A DNA stretch of 64,000 nucleotides from Laburnicola sp. R22_1 (Eukaryota > Ascomycota > Dothideomycetes > Pleosporales > Didymosphaeriaceae): contig JACONQ010000003.1 of assembly GCA_014281115.1 (NCBI GenBank), forward strand, positions 2,108,001 through 2,172,000. Reading direction: 5' to 3'. The notes under the pieces are model-generated. The model ran no database searches. It was not told the origin of the DNA and saw only the letters and a program-made list of their open reading frames with translations. Below, one piece after another: positions 22,326 to 34,559 of this stretch (position 1 is its first letter; the number at the start of each line of letters is the position of its first letter). A program made the translations under genes and the position numbers.

Positions 22326-23183
22326 GCTTTAGTATAAGAGTTATATCTTTAGTAAAGAACTTAGAAAGTTTTTCTAAAAGAAAGTTAGAATAAGCCTAAA
22401 CTATTAGCTTCTTCTTACTAATTACTTAAGGATTAGTAAGAAATAAAACTATAACTTACTTAAAAGAGTAAAAATGCTTAAAAAAGTACTATAAACTATT
22501 TAAAACTGTTAATTGTAATATAGGTAGAAAAACAAAAGATTGTCCTCTTTATAATATAAGAATATAAGTTTTAAATAATTAAAGATAGTGCAATTAGGAA
22601 GTAAAAAAAAGAGGGCTATTTAGAAGAAAATATTATAAAAATAGGGGAATAGATATAGTGTAGCTAAAGAAACTAAATATTTAAAAAGCTAAGCTTATAG
22701 CTTAGTTATATTTATAGAGTTATAAACTATTTAAGAAAATGCTTTTACACTTCTATAATAGAGATACATATAAGAGTAGAAAAATGCTTATATTTTAAAA
22801 GAATAAATAGAAATACTACTTTTCTTTATAAACGTACTTTTACCTAAAGTAAAATTAAAATTAATCTCTTTAACCTTCTTATAAAGAATAGTAATCTAAT
22901 TAAAACTAATAGCTATACAATTTAAAACCCTTTTAATATACTTTAAAAAAGTAATAATTTTTTAATTTTTTAATTTTTTAATTTTTTACTAGTATTAATA
23001 GTTTTTATACTATTTAGAATAAGTTTAGGTAGATTCTTTTAAAAAGTCTTAAAAATAGACAAAGTAAAAAGAGTAGGCAGCTATAGTACAATATTAGCTA
23101 AAGAAACTAATTTTAAAATCTAAAACTTATAACAAGTTTATTAGAAAGAGCTTAAAAGATAATATAAGTATTATATTAAACTA
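22326..23183. other. Unassigned degenerate coding-like sequence
   Basis: About 850 bp between two D copies. The plus strand near 22490-22550 gives a possible broken zinc-knuckle-like stretch (…NCNIGRKTKDCPLY…), suggesting a gag remnant, but the evidence is weak. A four-unit taatttttt tract lies at about 22964-23000. Confidence 0.3.
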
Positions 23184-23670
23184 CCCCTCCTGGGCAGGAG
23201 TATAAACTGCCTCTACTTATTAGTTTTTAAGTAGCTCTACTACGTTTAATTACTACGTTTTTTATTGCGTTACTAGCGTCTATAAAATGTTATCTGCGCG
23301 CTAAACCTAGAGCGCGTTAAAGTTTTTCTAACGTCTTCCCTAGCTTCTAAGAGAACTAACCCTATAATAATAACACTCTAACTTTCTTATCCACCTACTA
23401 TATTACTAGATAATTAACACCTACCTTTTAATCTTTTACTACCGCCTTACTAGATAATAGACCTCTACCTACTACCTTATTACCTAATAATTAACTACTT
23501 AGAAATTCTAGACGCACGCTTTAGTGCTACTATAATATATAATAAATTATGCCCACTCCTTATTTCTAATACTAAATAGTACTTTAATACTACTCTAGCT
23601 CTTTTTTAGATCTCTTATAATATAATTACATACTTATATATTATTTATACCTCTAATATTTACTTTATAT

Positions 23671-24640
23671 ATTAGTTTTTCCTTTGGCTATTTTTGCTAT
23701 AAGGGATGATAGCCAGCCATAATAAGCGTGTACGCTTAGTTATTAGTCACGTAATAAGTTACGTAATAAGTTACGTAATATTAATTGTATTAGTTAGGTA
23801 TACTATGCCTATATATATTAGTAACTACTTTATACTTATATGCTATAAGTATATATAACGCGTTAGTATAGACAGAACTATTAACTATTAACTAGCTCTC
23901 CACAAGCTCGCACAATAGGTTAAAATACTTCTTAGTAATACTACTTGCTTACCTTATCCTCTACCTCCTCCTCCTACTACTATATTAAATATAATACTAT
24001 AGCTAAACTAACTAAAGCAACTTATCTTTACGCCTAGGGTATTTATTAAAGTATATATATAAGTTAATAAAGTTGCAATTCTATTATATACTAAAAGGCT
24101 AAGAGATATATTTAAAGAGATAGATATATAGTATCTAAGAGGCCTGCTAGACCTGCGCTAGGTGTGGATAGATTTTTAGATTGTCTAGCTTAAGAAGGTT
24201 AGCCTATAGCTGCTATATAAGTAGTTACACAATAGTTTAGCGTACGCAGTGTATATAGTAGAGCTCTAGGACCTTCGCCTACTAAAAAAGCACTTTTAGA
24301 ATAACTATAACTATAATCTTACTATCTATATATAGTTAACTACTATTAAAGAGAATAACAATAAGAATTATACACACTAATACCTCTACCTACTTATAAT
24401 CTGCAACACTATGCGGATGTGACTTTACTAGTAGGCTAATAATAATAATAATAAGACTATAACAAAAAGAACGCAAAATAGGTCCTTTAAAAGGACAGGT
24501 AACTAAAAGGGAGAAATGGGCGTGCGTATAGCAATCGCGACGCAGAGTAATCTAAGGGCGCTGGCTGTTATCTATAAAGAAATATAAATAATAAACTATT
24601 ATATTACTGCCTAATATCTATATTAAAATATCTATTAGAG
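23671..24640 (-). mobile_element. F1: retroposon-like insertion in D
   Basis: A 970-bp insertion bounded by exact 13-bp duplications atttactttatat (23658-23670, 24641-24653). Related to 26040-26965 in the opposite orientation. With sense minus, the 3' junction is ATA. Short imperfect inverted ends gatagccagcc / ggctgttatct occur inside (about 23708, 24560). The plus-strand reading KRPARPALGVDRFLD (about 24145-24190) is shared with the second copy but antisense to that orientation; function unknown. Contains a 12-bp tandem tract aagttacgtaat (23747-23782). Confidence 0.6.
23747..23782 (+). repeat. 12-bp tandem repeat in F1
   Basis: Adjacent acgtaataagtt units (about three), not seen in the second F copy. 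Confidence 0.6.
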
Positions 24641-25409
24641 ATTTACTTTATATAACTACTATTTTTAAAGTAAGTAGCTATTAATTAAAGATTTAATATT
24701 AGATAGTAATTGCTTCTATAAGCTACACTGTAGTATATAGCTGCTAGTCTAGACTTTTACTTTATAAAAATAACTATATTCTAGTCTTTACTAATAGTTA
24801 TAAGCACCTTACACCTAAACTAGTATAGGGCAATTTATATTATAAGGCTTATCGTACCTTTAATCCTAGGCTTCTACTTAAAAAGATGCGTATTCTTTTA
24901 ATATAGCAATCTAACTCTATAGTAGCTATTTACATACTATATAGTTCCTTAGTATAAACTATATAGTTTTTAATATTAAATAGTATCTAGCTATTATACC
25001 TAGCTATGTTATTTGCATTCCCTAGGTAGGGGCATAATACTACACGTCTAGTAGTAATAGTATCTTTAGGGCAAGAAATAGATATAGCGTAGACTAACCT
25101 TAAGGTCTTAACTAGTAATTAAATATTCATAAGGACAGAAAGATAGTATAAATAGGCAATCTATATCTAGTTACGTATTTTATTCTGCGCAGGCAGTAGC
25201 TATATATTATATTATTATTAACTTTAGTGCCTAGTATATTTTATAATTAACTACCTCTATTATAAGGAGCTAACTTGCACGTGCGAATAAATAGTCCCTA
25301 ACTTATCTTACTGCTTTACCTTTTTTAATATGTTTTTAGCACACCTATAGCTTTTTCTTATAGCGTTATACTATATACTAAAAGGTCTTCAATGTTTCTC
25401 TTCCTAATA

Positions 25410-26039
25410 TGAAACTATAAAAATGCAATATAAAAGCTTTATATTGTATCTAATATATCTAGTATTAGTATTATTTATTTTTAGGTTTTAGATTAAGCGG
25501 TTTAGATAGCAAAGCTATACTTATAAATAAAGATATTAAATTAAGCTTACTAAAGATTAATAAAAGACTTATTAATATAATCCTTACTATAAATAATATA
25601 TTCTAGAATAAGATTAGTAAACTTAGTCTTAGTAGAGTGTTTTTATAAGCTATTCTAGACCTAAAATATAAATTAGTAAGAAAAAGATTTACTAACAAAT
25701 TAATATATTTTGTCTAAGGACTTACTAAAGCAAAGAATATAAGTTTTATAATAACCTTAGTTAGAATCTTAACACGATAAAGATGTTTAATAAGTTTTAT
25801 AATTATGCTTTTTTATAAACCTTTATATATAAAAACTAAACTATTTAAAATAATAGTAGTAGGACCTCTTATAAATATAGGTGGCCTTAAAGATAAAGTT
25901 CTTAGATATTATATAGATAGCTTTGAGAGTCTTCTAATTATAGCTTAAGTTTCTAAAAAATACTTAGAATTAGTAAGGAATAATATAAAAGAACTAAAGA
26001 GCTAACCTTTTAATAGTCTTTTATAATTTTATTATCTTT
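25410..26039. other. Degenerate Q/K-rich sequence around a 37-bp H insertion
   Basis: About 600 bp, plus-strand reading rich in K, Q and Y once RIP stops are ignored; no family recognised. It hosts the tiny H copy at 25753-25789. Confidence 0.35.
25753..25789 (+). mobile_element. Retroposon H, 37-bp truncated copy
   Basis: Only 37 bp (aacc...aagatgttta), flanked by exact 14-bp duplications ataagttttataat (25739-25752, 25790-25803). The 37 bp are identical in type to the fixed end of the long H copies. The 3' junction reads ATA and the base before the target is T. An extreme 5' truncation typical of target-primed reverse transcription. Confidence 0.8.
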
Positions 26040-26965
26040 AACAGAAATTTAATTATAGATATTATGCAGTAATGCATTAGTTTATTATTTGTATCTTGTT
26101 ATAGATAACAGTAATTGCTGTTAGGTTACTCTGCATCGCGTCGCTATACGCACACTTCTTTTATTTCTTTTGTTATCTATCCTTTTAAAGAACTTAGTTC
26201 GCGTTATTATTTTAATATTATTATTTTGTTGTTATTATTATTGCTACTAGCACATCTATATAGTATTGTAGATAATAATAAGGTAAAGATACTAGTGCGT
26301 GTATCTTTTATTATTATTCTCTTTAATAGTAGTTAACTACGCATAGCAATATATAGCAATATTATAGTTATAGTTATTCCAAAGATGCTTCTTTAGTAGA
26401 TAAAGATTCTAGAGCTCTACTGCATATGCTGTGTACGCTAGACTATTACTATTATATAATTACTTATATAGCAGCTATAGGCTAACCTTCTTAAGCTAGA
26501 TAATCTAGAAATCTATCTATACCTAGCGCAGATCTAGTAGGCCTTTTAGGTGCTATATGCCTATCTCTTTAAATATGCCTTTTAATATCTTAGTATATTA
26601 TAGTATTATTGCTTTATTAATGCGTACACTCTATAGCTAGGCTGCTATTATAAAGGCAAGGCGTGTTAACTTCTAGAGCAATTCTAATATAGTAAAGGAA
26701 GGTAGAGAATATAATAAGTAAGTATTACTAGATATTTAAACCTATAGTGCAAACTTATATGGAGCTATAGTAGTAATAAGTGTTACTGCCTATAAGCAAG
26801 TTAATATATTATATATACTTATAGTATATAAGTATAGAGTGGTTACTAATATATAAATAGGTATAGTGTACTAAACTAATATTATATAATTAATAACTAA
26901 GCGTATATAATATACAAATACTATAGCTGGCTAACGTTCTTTTTAGTAGGGTTATCTTTCTTATT
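26040..26965 (+). mobile_element. F2: second copy of family F
   Basis: Reverse-complement relative of F1 (collinear blocks ttagtttattatttgtatct, tagataacag, ggttactctgc, cctagcgcagatctagtagg, atagctggctaacg). Target duplication not found. The 73-codon frame at 26115-26336 is in this element but is not conserved in F1, so I do not call it a gene. Confidence 0.6.
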
Positions 26966-27345
26966 GAAAACGTATAGATGTGTGACTATCTACCTAGTAG
27001 TAATAGCGTTGTTAGGGCAAGAGATAGCTATACTAGATTATAACCTTAACGTCTCTAACTTACGCAATAATTAAATATATTGTGTAGTAGATAGATAAAC
27101 ACTTAATTTCTAGTTATAGATTTTATATTATATACGCGCAGATAACTACGTATTATATTATTAACTACCTCTAGTATAAGGGGCTTATTTGCATATTCTA
27201 ATAAATAGTAATAATAATTAGTTTCTAGCCTAACATGTCTCTTATCTGCTTTAGCTTTTTTAATGCGTTTTTAGTATACCAATAGCTTTTCCTTATAGCA
27301 TTATACTATATACTAAAAGGTCTATAATATTTCTCTCCTAGATAT
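26966..27345 (-). repeat. Repeat family D, copy 7 (first ~380 bp)
   Basis: Minus-strand partial D, with the start at about 27345 (tctcctagatatt) and the blocks aaaggtctataatatttctc, tagtataccaatagc and acgcaataattaaatatatt. Truncated at F2. Confidence 0.65.
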
Positions 27346-27488
27346 TATTAACTTATTACCTACAAATAGATAGGCAAACTAAATGGTAGAATTAGATGCT
27401 TAAGTAGTATTTGTAGTACTTTTACTACCTAGAATAAAATAACTAAATATAGTAGTTACTAATTAAAGAATTTACGTATAATAATAGT
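27346..27488 (+). pseudogene. Gypsy relic III: integrase segment before the G7 insertion
   Basis: Plus-strand reading NRQANQMVELDAQ (about 27367-27405), resembling the QTERANQ..EQYLR end of the gypsy integrase core. Collinear with the C-terminal part that resumes at 28859. Confidence 0.5.
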
Positions 27489-27498
27489 ATAAATATAT

Positions 27499-28848
27499 AT
27501 TATTAATTAGCTACCTAGAGGTAGAACAACAAAGACTTTTATCTTAAATAATATTAAACATCTTCGTTGTATAGAGATTCTAACCAAGGTTAAGTCCGTA
27601 CTATACACAGAGAGAAGTAAAATAGAAGGCACTAAAACCTAGTATCTAGTACATTGTAGTGGTAACAAAATATACATAAAATAATAATAATTTTATTATT
27701 GACTTTCTTTATAGCAGTATTGTTAATAGTAGTTAATAGATAGTCTACTATCTAGCATAACTAAGTTATATATTATCTCTTAACTAGTAAACTATTAGAA
27801 AGCTATAGTAAACCGCGAAGTTATAACTATAGGAACAGTATAGGTAATAGAATACTTAACTATAGTTTAATTATTACATTTGCAATCTAGTAGCTATAGC
27901 GTAATTATAGTTCGCTGTACACACAGCGTATAAAGTCCGCCTACTCTTATAATATTAGCAATACTTAGTACACTAAACCTTTATCTTTAATGTATAACTA
28001 CTACTAGTATTTTTTAAATCTAGCTTTTTATCTATTATATCTAGTAATACGATAATATTCTAGCGGCCTAACTACACTACTTTTTTTATATAGGGCAGCA
28101 CCGCTATAATAGAGTTCTAAGAGTGTATAGAGAATTAGCTAGGTAAGGTTAAAGATAATCCCTAAAGATTTAGCAATCTTATATAGTAAGTAGGGTTATT
28201 AGAGGGGCCTCTTAATCTTAATATCTTTAAGAACACCTAGCCCTAGCTATTTAGGCCCTATTAGCTAGTTTTATAACTTTAGATTCTAGAGTACAAAGCA
28301 CTTCTTTAGTACATAGATAGAGGATTAGGTTAGGCGTTTATACTATAATAATAGGACAAAGTAAAGGCGTTACTAAAGAAGCTTAAAAATAAGGACTAGT
28401 AAAGTAAAGGCATAGGGCAGCTACTAGATAATAAATAGTAGTTTCTTAGAGACTATGGGAGTTTAAAAGCGTAGCTGTGACGTAAGAAGCTTATAGATAT
28501 AGTAGTAATTATCTAAAGTTCTATTAAGGTAGAGGACTGCAACCAAGTAATAAGGGTAAGGGTAAGTAGCGGCGGCAGAATTATAGGAGAGATAGGCGGC
28601 AGCAAGGTCCTAGGGGGGCGGAATATAGCTTGCTAGTTGCAAGGGAAAATCTACTATAGGAGAGACTTAACAAAATAGTTAGGTTAGTTACTATTGCAAT
28701 TATTGTTGTTATTATTATAGGAAAAAATATTATTAACGAAATTATTAATTACGTAACACAGTGGTTAGTTAAACACCTAGCCATCTTAAATAATATAATA
28801 AAAAAAGCAGAGCCCCCTACTTAGTAATTAAAAAGAGCGTGAAAATAA
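27499..28848 (-). mobile_element. Retroposon G, copy 7, split by an H element
   Basis: About 120 bp of G in two halves (27499-27554 and 28783-28848) around H copy A. Outer duplications tataaatata (27489-27498, 28849-28858). The right half keeps agcagagccccctacttag. Order of events: gypsy, then G7, then H. Confidence 0.7.
27555..28782 (-). mobile_element. Retroposon H, long copy A
   Basis: A 1228-bp insertion in G7 with exact 14-bp duplications atcttaaataatat (27541-27554, 28783-28796). Sense by its fixed end (taaacatcttcg at 27555) is minus, and the 3' junction is ATA. The plus strand carries a long K/R/Q-rich quasi-frame ending in QRRQNYRRDRRQQGPRGAEY-type sequence (about 28565-28630) and a hydrophobic tail. 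The same frame, with a Met start, is visible in copy C. No known domain. Confidence 0.75.
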
Positions 28849-28858
28849 TATAAATATA

Positions 28859-29682
28859 ATAGCTAAACTATCCTCTTTTTATATATATTATAGAGCGGAT
28901 TTCTATATACTAGAATAGCCTATAATACTACTTAGTAGTAGAGAATTACTATTAGGCATAGTAATTGTAGTAAAAGTTATTACACTATAGGCTTAATATA
29001 AAATAAAGATTATAGTAGTAAATATATACTAGAAAAAATATACTAAAAAAGAATTTTAGTTATAAACTAGAAGATTAAGTGTTTATATTTATTAAATATC
29101 TAAACCTTATATAACCTAAGTATAAACATAAGTACAGGTTTATTAAAGTAACTATAATTAAGTACTTTATAGAAAAGGAAGCCTATAAAGTTAACTTTCT
29201 AAAATTAAATATATACTTAGTCTTTTAAATATTATTATTAAAGCAATATAAATAATAAGAAGCCATTAAGTTTTAAGTAAATCCTATAATAGACACTTTA
29301 TATATATTTACGAATAATATATACTATATAAAAGAAGTGCTAAAAGGTAAATAGCTATTAATTAAAATTTAGAAATACCTTATTAAGTAGGAAAGTTATC
29401 TAGAAAAAGAAAACTCATAGAAGCTACGCACTAATCTAAGTACTAACACTATTAACAAAATTTTAAAATGAAAGATATTTTAAGGCAGTGTTAAAAAGGC
29501 TTTTATTTAGGTTAAATAACTATAAAAGAGAAATAGAAGGATCTTTTAAGAAGTATTAGTTCCTTTTTTTTATAAATAAAAAGTAGAACTTAGGTTAACT
29601 ATATAGTTAAACAACTACTATAGAAAGTACACTTACTACTTTTACTTATTATTTTCTATAAAATGTTTTTTTCTATAATTAT
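28859..29682 (+). pseudogene. Gypsy relic III: integrase C-terminus and chromodomain-like end
   Basis: The plus strand reads YKLEDQVFIFIKYLNLIQPK (about 29047-29110; family FKVGDKVWLSTKNI), then KVTIIKYFIEKEAYKVNFLKLN (about 29140-29215; PFKVIKKISPVAYRLDLP). A chromodomain-like segment follows, IYYIKEVLKGKQLLIKIQKY (about 29310-29370; EYEVEEILD..LQYLVKWKGY), then SYLEKENSQKLRTNL (ENTWEPAENL). Chromodomains in chromoviruses bind methylated H3K9. Dead, with many stops. Confidence 0.72.
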
Positions 29683-29968
29683 TATCCATATACCGTACGG
29701 GCAAGGGCACCTAAGAGTGTTAAGGTTTTAATATTGCCGCACAATAGTATTACATAGGGATTATGTAATACCTACGCGTCGCAGTCTATACGCTGCAAGA
29801 TCTTCTCTTTTCTATTTATACCCTCTCTAAAATTAAGTAATTAATACTAAGTTATTCTATTATATTATATTCTTTCGTTACACAATTATTCTATATACTC
29901 TCTACACTTACTAATATAAAGTATTAGATATTAATATCTATATAGCTAGCTATAGAGCTTATTTAACA
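29683..29968 (-). repeat. LTR family B, copy 3
   Basis: About 286 bp similar to the solo LTR at 6761, keeping ccgtacgggcaagggcacct and the tail agctagctatagagc. 5-bp duplications were not found. It lies just after gypsy relic III, but in the opposite orientation, so it is not that element's 3' LTR. Confidence 0.65.
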
Positions 29969-30049
29969 CTAATTAATAGTTAACTAATCCTTAACTACAA
30001 ATTAGTAAGAGTAAAGATAGATTGTATAAGTCATATTAGCTATATAATT

Positions 30050-30415
30050 TATTTTATTATACCCTATCCTTTATATAAAAAAGATAATAGATTAAACTTT
30101 TATAAAGTTAGTAAGTAACTATTACTACTATATAAAACAAAGGAATAAAATTATCGTTATTTTGTATATATTTTGTTACTACTACTATGTGCTAGGTACT
30201 AAGTTTTAGTGCCTCCTGTTTTACTCCTCTCTATGTATAGTGCGGATTCAACCTTAGTTAGAATCTCCACACAATAAAGATCTTTAATAAAATAAAGAAA
30301 GCGATTGTATAACACGTATAAAACCTATCCTTATCTAAAGCGATAGTAGATTAACTCTTTTATTAAGTTAGTAAGTAGACATTACTGCTGTGTAAGATTT
30401 CAAAGGAGATAGTAC
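30050..30415. repeat. ~90-bp direct repeat flanking an H fragment
   Basis: 30050-30140 (ctatcctttatat ... gttagtaagtaactattactactatataa) and 30328-30415 (ctatccttatcta ... gttagtaagtagacattactgctgtgtaa) are diverged copies, one on each side of the short H element. Origin unclear. Confidence 0.5.
30152..30286 (+). mobile_element. Retroposon H, short copy (~135 bp)
   Basis: Fixed end ...aaagatcttta at 30286 followed by ATA. Flanked by ataaaat (30145-30151, 30287-30293). Collinear with 44158-44336 and with the end of copies A and B. Confidence 0.65.
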
Positions 30416-30429
30416 ACTACGTGTATTAC

Positions 30430-31900
30430 TAGTAGCTATATAAATATATAGTAAAATAATAACAAGCTCTAATAAAGCGTACTCCTTTGTATAACTAACT
30501 TATTAAAGAAACTAGTTATATAATAACTACCCCTACTACTACTTTGCATAAAGCCTTTGTCTTTACTACCTCTACTTTATACAATAATACTAATATACCT
30601 AAATATACTAGACTATATAATAAGTATACTAAAGGAATAGAAATATTAGAAGCAACACTGCGTAAGAAAATAAAATCTAAGTACTAAAAGGATAAGATAA
30701 ACCTAGTAAACAATCTCTTTCTATTAGAAATGCAATTGTATGCTGTAAATACTATTGCTAATTATTATATAATATACTAAAAAGGGACAGGTTTTTTAGA
30801 ATTATTCTAGAAAGACTTTAAAGAATAGGAATAATATTATTTTTTAAAGTTAAACTATGCGTTTAGAAGAGAGCTTATTGCAGTTTTAAAAGAAAAAGGC
30901 ATTATACTAAGAATAAATACTAGAGCTATAAATGCTAGCAAACTATATAAAGTAGCCTAAGGCAATATAGATATTACTTATATATTACTGCCTTTACTAG
31001 CTTACTTAACTTCTTATACACAAATATTAAGGCTAATTTTAAAGACACCTAAGCTAGTTAGGCTATTGCACAAACTTAAATAGAGTAAGTTACTACTACT
31101 ATAGGTACCTATATAGCTATAGGTCTCTATAGATATCTTAAGAAAAACTTTATATAAGTACTAAAGACAATTTTATTTGTATAAATAACTAAATAAACTT
31201 CTACTCTTTATATATAGTACCTAACTACTATTTTACTTACCTATTTATAACTATTAAACACTATATAAAATAGAGCTACTACTAGTTAAACGCAAATTTT
31301 AGGCACTATACTAATCTATATTACCTAAGCCTATATTATAATCTAATCTATATAAGCTTCTGCCCAAGCACAACCTACCTCTTTAGAGAATTATAGCTAA
31401 TAAGATAATTTAATTTTAAAAGATATAGAATAAGGATAATAACTATACTAGAACTTTATATAATATTTTAGTAAATAAGACTAGAATCTTTATAGATCTA
31501 TGCAGACGCCTAGATATTACTAAGAATTAATACCTAAATATTTTCTAGATATCCTTATTAGCTATACAGCATAGTATTACCTCTATACTATCTATTCTCG
31601 ATAATTATAGAAGTGCTTATATAAAGTACTTAATAGTTACTTTAATACTACTATTAACTATAACTAATATTAGATAGACTAGACTATAATAACTTTTATA
31701 TAATACTAGTGTAAGAACCCTAATAAAACTCTATACAAAGTCCTAAAGGCAATAATTAATAGGCTTACTCTTATATAGAGAGTATTAGGTACAGACTTTA
31801 CTAGAGAAATTCCTCTCTATACTACTATTATATAAGTATACTATAGATACCTAGAGCTAAAGTAGGCTATATTTACCCCTAAGCCTATCTATAAAGCTCT
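30430..31900 (+). pseudogene. Unidentified ~1.4-kb coding relic
   Basis: The plus strand stays open for about 450 codons if TAA/TAG are read as former CAA/CAG/TGG, while the other frames do not. The inferred protein is rich in Leu, Tyr, Ile, Lys and Gln, with stretches such as GIEILEATLRKKIKSKY (about 30630-30685), YAFRRELIAVLKEKGIIL (about 30855-30910) and FIDLCRRLDITKNQY (about 31490-31535). No catalytic motif, zinc ligand set or membrane pattern stands out. It could be a transposon-borne accessory gene, a gag, or a captured host gene. It is flanked by an H fragment and a SINE. I do not recognise the family. Confidence 0.45.
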
Positions 31901-31945
31901 ATTTGCTAATTTCTATACATTAATCTAAGTTGCAATTAATTACTA

Positions 31946-32151
31946 ATGGTTTTTTTACGACTAAGAGATTTCTAATAAAAATATTATAATAATAGTAGAT
32001 ATCCCTCCTACTATTGTATACATAGAAAAGCGTTTTAAGATATTAATAAAAAGGGTTAGTACGTTATAAGCAAGCTTAGCGCACTTAGCGTGCTCACTTT
32101 AACTTAAAAAATCTATATGCAAAACTATACGTAAGGCTATATTACTATACT
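31946..32151 (-). mobile_element. S2: second SINE-like copy
   Basis: About 206 bp on minus, collinear with S1: ggccttacacatgg-like head at about 32130, the motif aaaacgcttttctatgtata (32020-32040) and the tail gtcgtaaaaaaacc at 31946-31960. More mutated than S1. No clean target duplication found. Confidence 0.7.
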
Positions 32152-32164
32152 ATAGTTTAGAGTA

Positions 32165-33010
32165 GGGGAGGTATAAGATAGCGCTGGCGCTCTAACTAGT
32201 ATAATGTTATAACTATCTCCCTCTACTATTATGTCTAAAGATTGCTAGAAGCAATAGCCGTTATATTAGTAGGTTTATGGTACTTATAAGATATATGCAA
32301 GAAACTTACACACTATAGGTATACTAACGCTCTATTTCTATATTAAAGTTAACCTTAATAAGACTTCTACTATTACTCTATTTCCTACTATTCTTTTAAG
32401 TCCTAATGCGAAAATTATGGTTAACACTGCCTAAAAGTACGCTCTAATCTGTCTACTTAAAGTTACTAGGCCTATACTAGAATACCACTCTGTCTAGGGC
32501 ATTGTTAATAAGAATCAGAAGGTATACCTTATCTTATATAAGGTGATCCTAGTGTACTGGTTAGGCTAGCAATATATTAGTAACTATAGACGTTATAATA
32601 GACGCGTGGAGTTGCTACTATAGTTCTTTGTGTTACAATAGGTTAGAATACTAGTAGTAAAGGGCAAGGTTAAGGGGCAAGAAAAGGTATTTATTAATAA
32701 GTTACTAGGAGAGAAGAGCGTTATGTAGATGTGTTAGATTCTTATAGTTATTATAGCGTTAGATAAGTGTAACGCGTAAGTGTGTTGCATAAACAGCGCG
32801 CGAATACAGCGTAGTTACTAATAATAGTAATAATAGAGCTTAGTTTGCTATGCACGCTTTAAGTAAATTAATAGTATTAGAGTGCTTATAGATAGTAGGA
32901 CAAGTGTATAGTTTATAAACTATCCTTATAAACTATTATCGCGTTAGTAAAGACTAGGAGTAGACTATATTTTTAGGCGCTAGACTAGAGCGGCCTTTCT
33001 ATTCTAACCT
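32165..33010 (-). repeat. Diverged relative of retroposon G
   Basis: About 850 bp collinear with the interior of G (tatattaaagttaaccttaat, gtgtactggttaggctagca, ttattaataagttactagg) but clearly another subfamily. The plus-strand (antisense) reading KVYLILYKVILVYWLGQQY matches the antisense frame of G9, showing the frame-like pattern persists between subfamilies. Ends not defined. Confidence 0.5.
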
Positions 33011-33346
33011 ATGTAGGCTTAAATTAAAAAAATGTATTAAAAAAGGTAATTAACACTAAATAAACAATGCGACTAAATTACTAATTTAATTAGTACTTAT
33101 GAGAGGCAAATATATAATACACTAATTATAAATATAACGTTCTTATATAAAAAGGAATATCACTAGGCCCTTATAAATAAGGATTTTATAGACAATTTAT
33201 ACTATTAGTATTATAATTTAGATTCTAATTAAATAATATTCGTAAAAAATTAAATTAATATTTTATATGCTATAAGAGAGATTAGTAGTTTTCTAACTAT
33301 CTACGTAATAAGCGTACCTGCGCAATAAAATAGTATATTATCTTTT
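33011..33346. other. Unassigned AT-rich sequence
   Basis: About 330 bp; nothing recognised. Ends with the target site of G8. Confidence 0.35.
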
Positions 33347-33356
33347 ATAAAGAATA

Positions 33357-34449
33357 TGGTTAGCTTCCTAAATACCTTTTTTGACCTTTTTTTTAGTTTA
33401 AAGTTAAAGTAGATTAAGATAGAAGGTTATTATATACTACTATATACTGCACCTAATTCTAATTAAAGACTAACCTTAAATACCTTAATAACACTACACC
33501 CTATAAGCTCCTAACCTATATAAGGTTTACTTATAGCGTACATAGCACACCTAGCTTATTACTACTACAATTATTAGTTATTTTTGCTTACGCCGCTACG
33601 CTGCGTACTTGCTTAGATAAGCTGACTTAATAGTAATAATAAGAGCTAGAAGGATCTTGCAGATTTATGTAATACTCTTACTACCTTATAGCTTGTTAAT
33701 AAATACCTTATTATTCTCTCATATTCTCTACTAGAGAATTCTGTTACTAATAAGGAGTAATTGCTTCTACTAAAGTAGAAATATAGGCTTACTAGTCTTT
33801 AAGAACTAGATAAGCTGCTAACCTAACTAGTATATAAGGATCGCCTTCTAGATAGTTAGATATAGTAGACTCCTATAGACAATTATCTTATAAATAGAAT
33901 AGAACTTTAGTATTATTATCTTAGTAGTAGTAGCACAAAACTACAGCGTATACTCTTTAATTGTAGCAAGTACTTCTTTAGGAATAATATTAATGCCTAG
34001 ATAGATAGTAACGCGTAGATAGATAGTAATAGGAGGAGATATATTAAAGACAACCTTAATATAGTACTAGAGCGATAGTGTATTTAGTACGTATTACTCT
34101 TATCCTACTTATAAGAAATAGTATATTCCTATTAATATATTAACTTATATAATTTGCGACAATTAGGATAGTAGTTTATAACTTAGAATAGTAGAGAAGA
34201 GATAGCTTATAGTGTAGCTGCGCTAAAGTTGTATCTCGCCCAAAGTTCTAAGTGGCCTCTTTGTGAAAATTTTACTTATAGAAACCTTACGCTAGGACCG
34301 CTAAGCTCGCTTAGTAGTTTAAACGCGATTTTTTTATTATCTTTTTCCGTCTTTTTTAATTACTAAGCAGGGGGCTCTGCTTTTGTTGTTATATTATTTA
34401 AGATAAAAGCCTTTGTTGTTCTACCCCTAGGTAGATACAATAATGCCAC
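33357..34449 (+). mobile_element. Retroposon G, copy 8
   Basis: About 1.09 kb. Sense is plus, ending ...aataatgccac at 34449 followed by ATA. Approximate duplication ataaagaata (33347-33356) / ataaagagaata (34450-34461). Keeps the 3' hairpin agcag-ggggct-ctgct (34365-34380). Sense translation in the middle (…YSVYSLIVASTSLGIILMPRQ…, about 33940-34000) matches G3 in the same frame, but the family is unknown. Confidence 0.7.
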
Positions 34450-34559
34450 ATAAAGAGAATAATAATAAAACGCCTTTATACGAAACTATTTAGTCCTATA
34501 TTTAGGATATAGAAGGGTATAATAATAAGAAATGTAGTTTGTAAAAAAAAAGAGGAGTA

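Larger units (their letters stand above)
23184..25409 (-). repeat. Repeat family D, copy 6, with F1 inside
   Basis: Minus-strand full-length D, from the hairpin end cccctcctgggcaggag (23184-23200) to ttcctaata (25401-25409). Flanked by near-identical 8-bp sequences ttaaacta (23176-23183) and tgaaacta (25410-25417). Interrupted by F1 (23671-24640). Confidence 0.7.

Noticed and set aside
26115..26336. 73-codon open frame with a hydrophobic stretch (possible membrane protein)
   Set aside because: It falls in F2; the leucine run comes from a TTA/TTG-rich low-complexity tract and the frame is not kept in F1.
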